DNA of 64,000 nucleotides, taken from Nephrocerus scutellatus (taxonomy: Eukaryota > Arthropoda > Insecta > Diptera > Pipunculidae). The notes beneath the pieces are model-generated. The model did not search any database. It saw only the letters and a list, made by a program, of their open reading frames with translations, and was not told the DNA's origin. Shown here piece by piece: positions 23,075-35,084 of the stretch. The stretch is taken from the NCBI GenBank assembly GCA_947095585.1, contig OX352762.1, forward strand, positions 94,276,249-94,340,248, read 5' to 3'. A program made the position numbers and the translations under genes. Numbering within the stretch: the first letter of the stretch is position 1; each line of letters begins with the position of its first letter.

Positions 23075-24960
23075 TGAATCATCATTATCATCATATTTGG
23101 CTCTACAACCGGTGTTCGTTCCTAGCCTCCCGCAAAAAATCTCTCCACCGGTCCCGATTTCGAGCTGATGTCGCCAGGTGTCCTGCCGACCGAAGCCTAC
23201 CGAGCTTAATTCTCTTCACGATGTCGAGATCGCGGTAACGCTCGTAGATCTCATTATTATAGAGTCTCCGGAATCCTCCTTCCTCACATACGGGGCCAAA
23301 AATTTTCCGTAAGACTTTTCTCTCGAACGCGGCTAAGAGATCAGAATGTCACCCAAGTCTTGGATCCATATGTAAGTACTGGTATGATCATTGTCTTATC
23401 CACCAGCAGCTTGGATGTTATGGTTAGACTCCTGGATTTGAAAAGTCTTGACAGACTAAAGTAGGTTTTGGTGGCTTTAAGCAACCATGCGCGTATTTCT
23501 GATTCCAAAAGCTGTTATCGGCTTCTACAGTTGACTCGAGATAGTTAAAGAATTGCACTACTTCAAATTCGCGCTCCACTCCACTCTCATTTATGTGCAG
23601 CCCCAGATTTCGTACCGCCCGCTCGATCTGGATGAAAGCTTCCTGTACAGCCCTTTGGTTTTTATGTCGATGTCGTCTGCGTAAGCCAGTATCTGAATAG
23701 ACTTCTAGATTATTGTTCCACTCGCCGTTACGTCAGAGGACGCCAGCTTGAAAAGGACGCCGGCCGGTCCATCCCCTTGTCGGAGCCAATTATAGAGGTT
23801 GAATGAATGATAGTAATACGGATATTTTTACTTGGCTTATAACATTGGTCATGGTCAACCTACATAGTCGTGTCAGTTTATTTGGGATGCCGAATTCTCT
23901 CATGGCTTTATAAATTTCTTCTCTGACTATGCTATCATAGGCGGCTTTAAAGTCTAAGATGGAGTGGTACAAACGTACCGAGGTGCCAACGTCGACTCGG
24001 ACCACTCCATCTTAGGCAGTAGTCGTAGAGATCAGAACGACTGGTTCGATTGTTATCAGGTTCGGGTTGTGGCGGCGGTCTATCAACACGTTGGCAATCT
24101 GGTTGCGAGTGGCTCCATCAGGAGACACCCAGGTGGCTCTGCGGATATTTTTACGCGCAAACCTTGTACTCGCAACGATCACATTATTGCCTGATGTCAT
24201 CTCTATGAATCGTTGTCCATTGTCATTAGTGTTCTTGTGTAAGCTATGGGTGCCAATGTACTGCCTGAATTCTGGCTCCCTACCTATTTTTGAATTCATA
24301 TCACCCATAATGATTTTTACGTCATACTGAATACAGACATGGAGTTCCCGTTCGAGATTCAAAGAATTCTTCTTTTTCATCATCTGGGAAATCCTCTGTA
24401 GGTGCGTGAACGTTTATGAGGCTTATGTTTTTAAATTTGCCCCGCACGCGAAGGGTGCATAGCCGTTCATTTACTGCATTAAAGCCGATAACGGTGGGTT
24501 TCATTCTTTTGCTGACTAGAAACCCCACCCCGAGCACATGATGTCTTGCATGACAGCTGTAATATATGTCATATTCTGATTTTTGTAGGACCATTCCCCG
24601 TCCACCGCATCTCCGGAATTGCTGTTATGTCCGCATTATTTATGGACAGGGTATCGGCTTTAGCTTTTCCTCTATTTGGAGGAAAATAATCGGCGGCAAA
24701 CACGTGGAGATTTGATCGCATTTCCGCCAGTCAGAGATAGTTACGGCCACCTGCAATTCTAGAGCATTCTGTGTTATTCGCCCTATTCTGCTGATGGCTG
24801 ACCGCCTTCATTTTGAATATTATTTTCAAAAATGACGTATGCTTCCGAAGGCTTGTAAACAACATAGCAGACATACTTTTGTCAAAATATGAGCGCGCTG
24901 TCACTAGCGTGAAGTTATTAACGCTTCGATCGCCGGACCCTGTATAAACATTTACATTCA
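23075..24960 (-). pseudogene. RTE-like LINE relic, copy A
   Basis: Minus-strand fragments. 24594-24322 carries an endonuclease start (GVGFLVSKRMKPTVIGFN, ISLINVHAPTEDFPDDEKEE). 24383-24012 carries IIMGDMNSKIGRE and ATWVSPDGATRNQIANVLID, the apurinic-endonuclease motifs. 24005-23790 carries reverse transcriptase motif A, ILDFKAAYDSIVREEIYK. Further blocks to 23080 (VRNLGLHINESG, then IIPVLTYGSKTWV) complete the thumb. The 3' end at 23075-23095 is a tcatcattatcatcat microsatellite tail, usual for RTE elements. Most of the reverse transcriptase palm is deleted, and a short inverted piece lies at 23969-24055. From 23528 rightward it is tandemly duplicated. Confidence 0.8.
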
Positions 24961-25363
24961 AATTGTGGAAATATTTTCTTCAAATTCTGAGTGAGTTTTT
25001 TAATTCCGGTACTGCTTACGAAAAACTGGAGACCTTTTAAAGTCAGAAAAGGTTCATCACTGACAAAACAAAAACTCTAACAACACTGCGATTTCTTTTT
25101 GCCACCAAAAAGTTGGGGAATTATTTGAATTAAGTTTTGACATAATTTTCCATCAGTCTTTTATTCAAAATATGTTCTATGCTATCTCTTTTCCTGTCGT
25201 CAATGTATTGTAAAGGATAAACTCTCAGACTTTATTTATTATTTGTACTAAACTTAACGAGTGCGTTAACGATTAGCTTCGTTCAAAAGAGTTAACACCA
25301 TCGCAAAAACTGTTAGGTTTAATTTTTTTAAATCGATGCAAAAATTATTCAATATAAGTGTGT

Positions 25364-25645
25364 TAGGTTAGGTTAGGTTGGGGTACCTGTCGACAGGAAG
25401 TCGACCAACTTAGACCAATAGATGCTCCATTGTAATGCCACATGGATCAAGAGGATTTCTCGCCTTACTCATTGAACCAGTTGGAGCTTCGAATGAAGCG
25501 TAGAAGACTTTTGATGTCAGTTTTTGACAAATCGTTAAGGTCGTTGTAAAAGAAGGCTCCCGAATGAAGCTTACGCTTCAGAGAAAGAGCTGTGCATGCG
25601 CAGAGAATGTGAAAAGTGATCTCTTCCTCCTCCACCTCCATGCAG
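25364..25645 (-). repeat. 3' end of RNase H-bearing LINE, duplicated piece
   Basis: Minus-strand LINE 3' end with a (ttaggt)n complement tail at 25364-25380, followed by ggggtacctgtcgacaggaa and the Zn-knuckle-like C-terminus (EVEEEEITFH-type). It is cut at catgcag by the duplication junction. The intact continuation of this LINE lies right of 27754. Confidence 0.8.
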
Positions 25646-27076
25646 TTGACTCGAGATAGTTAAAGAATTGCACTACTTCAAATTCGCGCTCCACTCCACT
25701 CTCATTTATGTGCAGCCCCAGATTTCGTACCGCCCGCTCGATCTGGATGAAAGCTTCCTGTACAGCCCTTTGGTTTTTATGTCGATGTCGTCTGCGTAAG
25801 CCAGTATCTGAATAGACTTCTAGATTATTGTTCCACTCGCCGTTACGTCAGAGGACGCCAGCTTGAAAAGGACGCCGGCCGGTCCATCCCCTTGTCGGAG
25901 CCAATTATAGAGGTTGAATGAATGATAGTAATACGGATATTTTTACTTGGCTTATAACATTGGTCATGGTCAACCTACATAGTCGTGTCAGTTTATTTGG
26001 GATGCCGAATTCTCTCATGGCTTTATAAATTTCTTCTCTGACTATGCTATCATAGGCGGCTTTAAAGTCTAAGATGGAGTGGTACAAACGTACCGAGGTG
26101 CCAACGTCGACTCGGACCACTCCATCTTAGGCAGTAGTCGTAGAGATCAGAACGACTGGTTCGATTGTTATCAGGTTCGGGTTGTGGCGGCGGTCTATCA
26201 ACACGTTGGCAATCTGGTTGCGAGTGGCTCCATCAGGAGACACCCAGGTGGCTCTGCGGATATTTTTACGCGCAAACCTTGTACTCGCAACGATCACATT
26301 ATTGCCTGATGTCATCTCTATGAATCGTTGTCCATTGTCATTAGTGTTCTTGTGTAAGCTATGGGTGCCAATGTACTGCCTGAATTCTGGCTCCCTACCT
26401 ATTTTTGAATTCATATCACCCATAATGATTTTTACGTCATACTGAATACAGACATGGAGTTCCCGTTCGAGATTCAAAGAATTCTTCTTTTTCATCATCT
26501 GGGAAATCCTTTGTAGGTGCGTGAACGTTTATGAGGCTTATGTTTTTAAATTTGCCCCGCACGCGAAGGGTGCATAGCCGTTCATTTACTGCATTAAAGC
26601 CGATAACGGTGGGTTTCATTCTTTTGCTGACTAGAAACCCCACCCCGAGCACATGATGTCTTGCATGACAGCTGTAATATATGTCATATTCTGATTTTTG
26701 TAGGACCATTCCCCGTCCACCGCATCTCCGGAATTGCTGTTATGTCCGCATTATTTATGGACAGGGTATCGGCTTTAGCTTTTCCTCTATTTGGAGGAAA
26801 ATAATCGGCGGCAAACACGTGGAGATTTGATCGCATTTCCGCCAGTCAGAGATAGTTACGGCCACCTGCAATTCTAGAGCATTCTGTGTTATTCGCCCTA
26901 TTCTGCTGATGGCTGACCGCCTTCATTTTGAATATTATTTTCAAAAATGACGTATGCTTCCGAAGGCTTGTAAACAACATAGCAGACATACTTTTGTCAA
27001 AATATGAGCGCGCTGTCACTAGCGTGAAGTTATTAACGCTTCGATCGCCGGACCCTGTATAAACATTTACATTCAA
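25646..27076 (-). pseudogene. RTE-like LINE relic, copy B
   Basis: Duplicate of 23531-24961 with the same endonuclease blocks (26709-26437, 26498-26127) and reverse transcriptase motif A block (26120-25905). It shares the inverted segment and all deletions, so it was copied as DNA after decay rather than inserted separately. Confidence 0.85.
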
Positions 27077-27475
27077 ATTGTGGAAATATTTTCTTCAAAT
27101 TCTGAGTGAGTTTTTTAATTCCGGTACTGCTTACGAAAAACTGGAGACCTTTTAAAGTCAGAAAAGGTTCATCACTGACAAAACAAAAACTCTAACACTG
27201 CGATTTCTTTTTGCCACCAAAAAGTTGGGGAATTATTTGAATTAAGTTTTGACATAATTTTCCATCAGTCTTTTATTCAAAATATGTTCTATGCTATCTC
27301 TTTTCCTGTCGTCAATGTATTGTAAAGGATAAACTCTCAGACTTTATTTATTATTTGTACTAAACTTAACGAGTGCGTTAACGATTAGCTTCGTTCAAAA
27401 GAGTTAACACCATCGCAAAAACTGTTAGGTTTAATTTTTTTAAATCGATGCAAAAATTATTCAATATAAGTGTGT

Positions 27476-28690
27476 TAGGTTAGGTTAGGTTGGGGTACCT
27501 GTCGACAGGAAGTCGACCAACTTAGACCAATAGATGCTCCATTGTAATGCCACATGGATCAAGAGGATTTCTCGCCTTACTCATTGAACCAGTTGGAGCT
27601 TCGAATGAAGCGTAGAAGACTTTTGATGTCAGTTTTTGACAAATCGTTAAGGTCGTTGTAAAAGAAGGCTCCCGAATGAAGCTTACGCTTCAGAGAAAGA
27701 GCTGTGCATGCGCAGAGAATGTGAAAAGTGATCTCTTCCTCCTCCACCTCCATGCAGCGTCCGTCTGCAGAAGTCACTGGAAAACACACCAAGCCTTGCT
27801 GGGTGCTTGCATATAAGACAGTGCCCAGTAATTACACCTATCGTAGCGTTTCGGATCCAGCTTTGGCCAGATCTGTTTTGTTGCTACACAAGTTATACCT
27901 TTTGTCCATCTAAGGAATGTTCTGTCAGTAGCATTCTGCTTTAACATAAGTTTGCATGTAGCAATCGGTATGCCTAGGGAACCATTTTCAGGTAGAAGGT
28001 GCAGCGTAGTAACATTTTGGGCGAGTTCCTCGGCCCTGCAGTTCCCCAGAATGTCCCTGTGCCCCGGCACTTAATACAGGTGATTGCTGAACTGCTCCGC
28101 CATCTCCCTGAGAGATAATCGGCAGTCTAGGGCTACAATAGAGACTGATTCTAGGGATCTCAAAGCTGCTTGACGGATATCCTTAGTGGATATGACGTTT
28201 CTCTTCAGCCAAGATAGAACTTCTTTAATCGACATGATTGCTGCTTGAAAAACACTGCACTGATTAGTAAGACAGAAAGAGAGACTTATATTTAGCCTTC
28301 CCCTCATCAGTTTTTGATCCGTCAGTATAAAAACTGATTGATTCATTTTCCGAGATAGCACCTTCTTCCCTCCCCAGATCTTTGGACTTTGCTTAACTTG
28401 TCGCGATTTATTGCTTTGTCTAAGGCAGTCCACCAGACACCCTACAGAAGTGTAGGTTTTATTACTGAAATGTAAAGCCGATTCGTGATATTGGGTTCAA
28501 GACCCCATTTGCTACCAATGGCTTTTTTACAGGAGAAGAGTGCCACTGTGGCTTTCTTTCTTGTACATTAGATTTCCAGCTTAGCTTTCTGTCCAGCATG
28601 AGACCCAGATATTTAGCTTTATCAGTGCCCAGTGTGTACCTCATGACATGGCATGGCATTTCCTCAGTTACTTCCCTTAATTACCTCGCT
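27476..28690 (-). pseudogene. RNase H-bearing LINE relic (I/LOA-like), 3' half
   Basis: Minus-strand LINE. 28659-28462 gives the region after the reverse transcriptase (LGTDKAKYLGLMLDRKLSWK). 28433-28071 gives an RNase H-like stretch (SVFQAAIMSIKEVLSWLKRN, QAALRSLESVSIVALDCR). 28070-27774 has the PGHRDILGNCRAEELA motif, close to the RNase H GH..I.GN..AD.LA signature. 27792-27577 is the C-terminal cysteine/histidine block (FHILCACTALS). The tail at 27476 is the ttaggttaggttagg repeat. Frameshifted and inactive. Clade I/LOA is inferred from the RNase H domain. Confidence 0.75.
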
Positions 28691-28837
28691 GCATTACCTG
28701 GGGGTCAGTTAATAATACTGATATATAAATTTAATTAAATATATTTTGTATAATAATATTTATTTAATTATATTCTCGTACATGTAAACATTTTCCATCT
28801 TTGTACAATGTACCATCTTTTAAGAAGATTATCATTT

Positions 28838-29476
28838 ATGTCGAAGGACAGGCTGCCATAAAACCTTTGGAAACGGTCTCACTAATATTAAAGGTGGCGT
28901 TGAGCTGTCACGCTGTGGAAGGGAACTGCAATGCTGATGAATTAGCTAGACGTGGCACGACTTTCTAACTGTTACCAGCAAGGGCAGAGGTGGGGAGGCC
29001 TATTGCGACTCTGAAACTTGTGCTTCGGAAAGAGGCAGAACAAAGAGACTGTAACAAATGAAAGGTGGGAACACACGGACACTTTATAACATACCAAGCT
29101 AGGTCTGGCCAAAGCTGGATTTGAAGCTAATCCCTATAAAAAGACGTGACCTAAAAACGGTTGTGGGGTTTCTGACAGGGCACTGCCTTCTCGGAAAACA
29201 CACGAGAAGAATGGACGTCGAATAAAATGACTTCCGCAGAACCTGTATAGGCAAAGATAAAGAGAATAACATAGAACATTTTCTTTGTATACATTATACA
29301 GAAGACACAAACAATTAGGTAATAAGTAACCTCTCAGATGTCGAAAACGGCAAAGTGCGATACATACTGAGATTCATAGAGCTCGGAATAGAGAAAAGGT
29401 ATAAGATCCATGTGGTAACACAAAGCACCGCTAATGGACTAAGTGCCTTTGCTCCACCATTTGTGTTGTGCGTGTG
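28838..29476 (+). pseudogene. RNase H-bearing LINE relic, opposite strand
   Basis: A plus-strand copy of the same 3' region: GNCNADELARRGTTF-type sequence at 28930-28970, then KAGFEANPYKKT-, CLLGKHTRRMD- and HFLCIH-like blocks. It ends near gatccatgtggtaacacaaa and ggactaagtg, close to the family 3' end. The hAT element is inserted just right of it. Many stops. Confidence 0.6.
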
Positions 29477-29484
29477 GGAATCAT

Positions 29485-31916
29485 AAGGTGACCAACTATA
29501 CTCATCTACTGAGTTTTGTGCTCTTTTTTCGCAAACCGTACTCTTTTCAAATCCTGTACTCTGAAAGTACTCATTTGTATAATTTTATACTCATTTGTAT
29601 TTCTAAAACATTGTTTTAGATTATTTTATTTCAATTTTATTAATTAAATATTTAAAATTATTTTGACAGTGATTTGAATTTCACGCGCACGATATTTCAC
29701 GATGGATATTTCTATCTCTCCAATATTTGTGTACGTAATCCCCAGGCTGATATTTGATGTGCAGTATGTACGGCATGCTTGACAGTTTTGACGCATGCGT
29801 AGTATGTACGGCAAAGTTTTATGGGAATTCCCTTTCTGTTTAATTAATTTGAGGTTAGAGAAAACCAACAATTTCGTACTTTTTGTTCAAGTTAACAAGA
29901 TTTGAGGTGTACAAAATAAAATGAAATTTTATTTTATTTATCTAGTGAAGGTGAAGTTGCATGTAAGTATTAATATTATAGTTTCATTTTACTTAAATAA
30001 TATCAGATTATAATATTTATTTAAAATCAAAATAAAAAATATATTAATTACTAATATAATTTTTAGATTATTAATTCAAATATGAGCGTTATCAAAAGAA
30101 GGAAATATCGTTTAAACGAAAATTTAAAAAAAGAGTTTCCGTTCATTGTAGTTAAAAATCGAAATGATGACTCCTTGGTGAAATGCACAATCTGCAATAG
30201 GGAATTTTCAATTGCAATTCATGGACGTAGTGCAATAACGGCACACATTGAAACTAAAGTACATAAAAAGTCTTATGACACAGCAGCGTCAACATCCAAA
30301 CTGACAACATTTTTTTAAAGGGAATACTAATGGAACTAATGAAAAAAAATTGGCAGTTATGGAGGGTACTTTCGCTTTTCACACAATAATCCATAATCAA
30401 AGTTTTCGCAGCATGGACTGCACTACTAAATTATTAAAAAAAAATTGTGACGAAAAATTTTCTTGTGCGCGAACAAAATGTGTCTATCGTATTTAATAAA
30501 TACTGCAAGGAAATGCTATCAGAAAATCTGGATTCTGTATCATATATATCTATTCTATCAGACGCATCGAATCACAATGAAATAAAACTTTATCCAATTT
30601 TAGTAAGGTATTTCGATATTAAGAACGGTATTCAAATTAAGATTTTAAATTTGGAATCAATCGAAGGGGTAACATCAGACATTTTGTCTAATCACTTATT
30701 TCGAGTTATAACAGACAACAATTTGAATAAGAAAATTTTGGCGCTTTCGGCTGATAACACAAATACTAATTTTGGAGGACGCAATGTGTGTTAATAATGT
30801 GTAAACAAAATTACAAGATCTTCTGAAACGAAATATTTTGGGAATAGGTTGTAATGCTCACATTATATCAAATGCCATCAATACAGCATCAAGTTCAATG
30901 TCAATAGATGTGGAAGTAATTATTACAAATATATATTTATATTTCAATCGGTTTACAGTACGGGTAGCAAGTTTGAAAGAATTTTGTGAAGAGGCTGGTG
31001 TTCAATACAAAAAACTGCTTGATTATTCCAAAGTCATATGGCTTGCTTTAACTCCAGCATTAGAACGCGTTTTGCAGTTATATGATCCACTACGTTCATA
31101 TTTTTTAAGCCTTGGCAAATGTCCTACAATTTTGAAGAAATTCTTTCAAAACGATATGTCAGAACCTATGCTTTATTTTATTCACAGTCAGGCGTCGTTG
31201 TTTCATAAAATTACTCTACAAATTGAAGGAGATACAATTTCAGCAGCAGAAGTTTGTATTATATTAAACGATTTCATACTGCAATGTAAATCAAGATTTA
31301 ATGATGGATTTTTATCATTAAATTGTTTCAAAAGGACCCTTCTAAATAGTAAAATTGAATGGAAAGAAGTTTCTTCAGCAGTGGAATTTGTAATGAAGGA
31401 AGTAAAAGATATTGATATTATTAATGACAATTTTCTCTTTGAAGAAATTCGAAGAGTAAATTTATATTTAAATGAAGAAAAATTGAAGAAATGGACCGAT
31501 GAGAAAATAGAACTTGACAAAAGATGGGTAGAAATCTTTCGGCATTTTAGAGTAGAACATATCCCACATGAAAATTTAAAAGTTTTAATAGAAATTTCCT
31601 TATGTTGTCCAGGCACTAATGCTGCTTTGGAAAGGGTATATTCACTAGGTAAAGATTATTGGAGCAGTGAGAAGTCGCAACTTTCTGTAAAAACATTATC
31701 TGCCTTCTTAACAGTCAAATTTAATATGAAATGAAAGTTGTTCGGATGTGGCTACATTATTAGACGAACATCCTCATTTAGCAAAAAAAATCCACTCCGA
31801 AGAAAAATATGTTTTTAAAAGAAAATAAAGTTTTTATCGTTTTTTCTTCTTAATTTTTCACCTATGAAATACTTGCAAAGTGTACTCTTTTTGAACAAAA
31901 AATAGTTGGTCACCTT
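29485..31916 (+). mobile_element. hAT DNA transposon, complete ends
   Basis: Terminal inverted repeats of 15 bp match perfectly (aaggtgaccaactat at 29485; its complement ends at 31916). Flanks are ggaatcat (29477-29484) and agaatcat (31917-31924), an 8-bp target-site duplication with one mismatch, the size expected for hAT. Subterminal sequences also mirror each other (tactc runs). It is 2,432 bp, a normal size for a hAT element. The interior carries one degraded transposase gene in sense orientation. Confidence 0.88.
30082..31734 (+). pseudogene. hAT transposase, frameshifted
   Basis: N-terminal BED-type zinc finger in 30082-30318: KRRKYRLNENLKKEFPF, then CTICNREFSIAIHG and HIETKVHKK give the C-x2-C…H-x-H pattern. 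A T-run at 30311-30317 shifts the frame. The protein resumes as EGTFAFHTIIHNQSFRSMDC, shifts again near 30466, and continues through the core (SILSDASNHNEIKLYPILVR, ALSADNTNTNFGG). After another break near 30794 the 298-codon block 30838-31734 gives GIGCNAHIISNAI and the C-terminal dimerisation motif GTNAALERVYSLGKDYWS. About three lesions, so inactive but relatively young. The family is hAT/ZBED-like; closer placement was not possible. Confidence 0.82.
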
Positions 31917-31924
31917 AGAATCAT

Positions 31925-32340
31925 GAACAACACTTGCTGTTTTCTGAATTTCAACCTCGAGGGTTAACATTCTGCTCAGAAGTCAAACGCACTAATCCAT
32001 TCTTTACCTACTACTTTTTACATTCTACTGAACCGATTCCTTTCATATTTTACACACTTGCTTTCGATTACATTATCACGTTTTAAACTATTATATACCT
32101 GTGTCGCGGGTGGCGCGTGTAAAACTTTTATTTAACTTCATATCTCTGTTTGTTTGCATCTAAAATCGCAATCTATTTTTCAACTACTTCCGCCGTACCG
32201 ATTCCTTTCAAATTTTGTGTACACACTTGCTTTCGATGAAAATACACGTTTTTAACACTAACATCGCTGTGGAGCGTTCGTTTACATGTCATGTCATGTT
32301 ATGTATGCAGGCATGTGTGTTGGAAAAAATATAATAATAA
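31925..32340. other. Non-coding, with an internal direct repeat
   Basis: Two related stretches, gaaccgattcctttcatatt (about 32030) and gtaccgattcctttcaaatt (about 32197), are each followed by acacttgctttcgat. This suggests a duplicated segment or a repeat element. No gene seen. Confidence 0.45.
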
Positions 32341-32345
32341 CGTTA

Positions 32346-32351
32346 TTTATT
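32346..32351 (-). terminator. Candidate poly(A) signal of DMAP1
   Basis: AATAAA on the minus strand, about 75 bp past the DMAP1 stop codon. Position fits, but no transcript evidence is available. Confidence 0.5.
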
Positions 32352-32425
32352 ATTAAAGTATTAAGTGTATTTTGGGTTAAACACTTTTACAACACCACTT
32401 TTACAAAAGCCACGTTTAAAAAATA

Positions 32426-34152
32426 TTAATTTGCTGCTGCTGCACCTAAACTGATGGAGTCGCTTGAGTTTTTTGTCGGATTTGAACTTTCTGATGGTAT
32501 TAGACTTGGAGGTATGTTTAATGTCTGTTAAATGAAATAAAAAATTTACTTGGATCATTGCAAAAAATAACAATATATACCTTGCCAGGACAAGCGGCCT
32601 CATACTGATGTTTTAAACTATCTAATTCGTACACACAAGTGGCCAACGCTGTACGCAATTCACACAAGAGAACCATATCTGAGCGTAGTTCATTGAATGC
32701 ATTGCATATATCCTCCGTTGGTGGCGGTGCGGGATCTTTAGAAAAAATCAATAAATACGCGTTAAGCACAAGTACATTCTACTTTAATTCTATTAGGTAA
32801 CATACCTATTTTAAACTCTTGAATAGCTTGTTCCAACGCTTTAACTTTTCGCTGTCCAATATTAGCTGGTAACTTCATTTTCTGCGAACGCAAAGATACC
32901 CCAGATCCGCGAAGGTCTGCGAATTTAATGCCATTGCTGCCTATCTCGATTGCCTATAACAGAGAAATTATTAATTGATTCCTTCCGAAAAAGGATTATA
33001 CCTTACATTCACAACAGAGTCGACCTTCGATGGTCTTGGCTGATGGTGGATCTTTTTTTTGTGTAACTTCTTCTCGTATTTTCGAGCACTTTGTACATTA
33101 GCCGCACCCTCTCCTTGCTAAAAAAAAAAGAAAATATGAAAATCTCTATCCTCACACAAAACTAAATGACAACCTGATCTGCTTGCGAAATAAGTTTCTG
33201 TAAGTCTTGAGTCTTTCGCTCGCGTTCTTTCTTGCGAGCTTCAATCTTTTTAAGTTCATTTAGAAGCATTTGCTCTTCCTCGACTTGCTTCGTTGTCCGT
33301 TCAAAAAGTTTCTTTAACTGTTCCTTTCGCTTGCGTTCATGTTCCGAATCGAATACAAATGATTTCTTTTCAGTGTTGTTGCCCTTTGCCTTAGCAAGCA
33401 ATCCTACAACTTCATAGTATCTCTCCTTAAGATCTTCCACAGACTTAATACCAAAATTAGCACGATCCCATCGATCAGCCATGATGATAAAACGCAAATC
33501 GAAACTGCAAACACATGTTTAATAACATTACTAGATTATGCCCCAAATAACTTACCGCTTGGCCAGATCAAACAGATGATCTGTCTGTGCTTTTGTCCAT
33601 TTGTGTGGATTCGAGCGCAAATGTGTATTGTAATCGGTTGGACTATAAAGAGGAATTTGCAATTGTTTGTTAAATTTGGCAAAAGGATATTCGCGTGTGT
33701 CATCTGTGGTACGTTTCCAGTGATGGAATACAGCTCCATCTGTACGAGCAGGATTACTAAAAGGCGACCACTCCCATTTACGGACTTTTTTCATCCCCAA
33801 GCACGCTTTAGCTTGCTTGTAACCAGACCCGATTCCAAGAGCTAAATAAACGATAAACGCAGAGTTTATTATAATAATATATTATTAAAGTTAGCTGATG
33901 CACCTGTATCAGTGGGAAGTAGTGGCGGAGCATCTTTATTATCATTATACAGCAGGGCAAAAACTTCCCTGTGCATTCCCTCGGGGCGTTTACTTGTTTT
34001 TGTTCTAAGATTAACAACAAATTAATTTGCATCCAACTAAAAACACAATTATACCTTTCAAAGTTTCTCTTCTTTGTGGATAGAAACGATTCTCTAGTCA
34101 CTTCAGGAGTGTTGGAACGCTCTATGTCCAAAATGTCTCGTACATCGGCCAT
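32426..34152 (-). CDS. DMAP1: DNA methyltransferase 1-associated protein 1 (DMAP1)
   Basis: Nuclear subunit shared by the Tip60/NuA4 acetyltransferase and SRCAP/SWR1 H2A.Z-exchange complexes (family knowledge). Eight exons on the minus strand, all with GT-AG borders and matching phase: 34152-34055, 34004-33904, 33841-33556, 33504-33174, 33117-33007, 32953-32806, 32735-32581, 32524-32426. They give 442 aa plus stop, close to the family length. It starts MADVRDILDIERSNTPEVTR. Residues ~67-110 hold GSGYKQAKACLG and KVRKWEWSPFSNPARTDGA, a DMAP1 hallmark. A SANT/Myb-like domain follows (~145-200: WTKAQTDHLFDLAKRFDLRF, then SVEDLKERYYEVVGLL). A charged coiled coil spans ~215-270. The C-terminal DMAP1 domain carries LRSQKMKLPANIGQRKVKAL and FNELRSDMVLL. 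The end is SLGAAAAN-stop. No breaks. The start has a purine at -3. Confidence 0.95.
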
Positions 34153-34614
34153 CGCCGCAAGTTTATTTTAAAACCTTTTATAATATTCAGAAAATCTTGT
34201 TTAAAGTTTAAAGTGTGGACTGGGAAAATTAAGCAAATTAAAATATTAAGCAGTAGAACCGCAGAATAATTGCTATTCTCGTTTGACGTCTTAAATGTTT
34301 TTCTGTAATTGTTATCTCGATTGTCAGCTGGGAAACACAACCACTATAGAAGTGACACGAATAATTTAGAACTCTACTATTAATAGGTACTGAAAATAAA
34401 TCAAGGAAAAATAGAAAGACAAGTTCAGTAACATAAATACATATTTTGTTGCTGAGTTGAAATCGATTGAAAACCGGCGCGGATTAATTATTCGGCTGTC
34501 AAGTTGTTGGTTCCCAAAAACCAATAGTAGAAAACCACTTTTTGATCGCAGATCTCTTCTGGAAATTTAAGATTATTTACATCTTGTTATTAACTGCAAC
34601 ATCAACAGATTTTT

Positions 34615-34765
34615 CTTTATAAATCGCGCACGCTTCAAGTGATTCGCACCCTTATAATGCTCGCCTATATGCTTGGAACAGCACGGTCGTTAAGGAGGGA
34701 AAAGAGGAGATGTCTATGAGCTTTTTTTTGAATGCCTGTTGATCATGTGTGATGTGTAACAAAAC
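34615..34765 (-). repeat. 3'-UTR fragment of the CR1/Jockey-like LINE
   Basis: Matches the 3' end at 6.62-6.77 kb: T-rich start, aaatcgcgcacgc, gattcgcacccttataatgc, tatatgcttggaacagc and gagatgtctatgagctt. It is a 5'-truncated minus-strand insertion. Confidence 0.7.
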
Positions 34766-35084
34766 AATGCAAACTAACGATTCTCGTAAACAACAGAAAA
34801 AAAAGAACTCAAATTGCGTTGTGCGTTGTGATTCACAATCAACAAAATACTAATTTTTAAACACATTTAACGGAATAAACCGAATACGTCGGACTTCGAA
34901 TTCGAGTAATTTTAAATTACTTTGTGACACATCATTTACGTTGTGTTTGGACTTCCTTTTTATTTGGCTTGCGTTATATATTTTACACTGCCTATTTGCT
35001 GGACTTCCTAGCTAACGTCATACTGCTATTTTTCTAAATTGTGAATTTATGAATTAAACCTTTTAAATTCATTAAAGTAAAGTA

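Larger units (their letters stand above)
23528..27754. repeat. ~2.1-kb near-identical tandem duplication
   Basis: 23528-25642 recurs as 25643-27754. Differences seen are a 3-bp deletion (aacaacactg vs aacactg near 25082/27196) and a C/T change giving PTEDF/PTKDF in the endonuclease. Each unit holds the RTE-like relic from cagttgactcgag to its 5' end, a ~400-bp spacer, and the first ~280 bp of a second LINE's 3' end. The junction shares the 3-bp microhomology cag. Paired open frames of 71, 76, 123, 87, 90 and 76 codons appear in both units for this reason. Confidence 0.92.

Noticed and set aside
23964..24194. 76-codon plus-strand frame, repeated at 26079-26309
   Set aside because: It crosses an inversion point in an RTE-like relic and then runs antisense to the endonuclease; not a gene.
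31203..31616. 137-codon minus-strand frame
   Set aside because: Shadow of the hAT transposase on the opposite strand.
32361..32603. 80-codon minus-strand frame overlapping the DMAP1 end
   Set aside because: It is the wrong frame across the last intron; the spliced frame ends in SLGAAAAN and fits the DMAP1 family.
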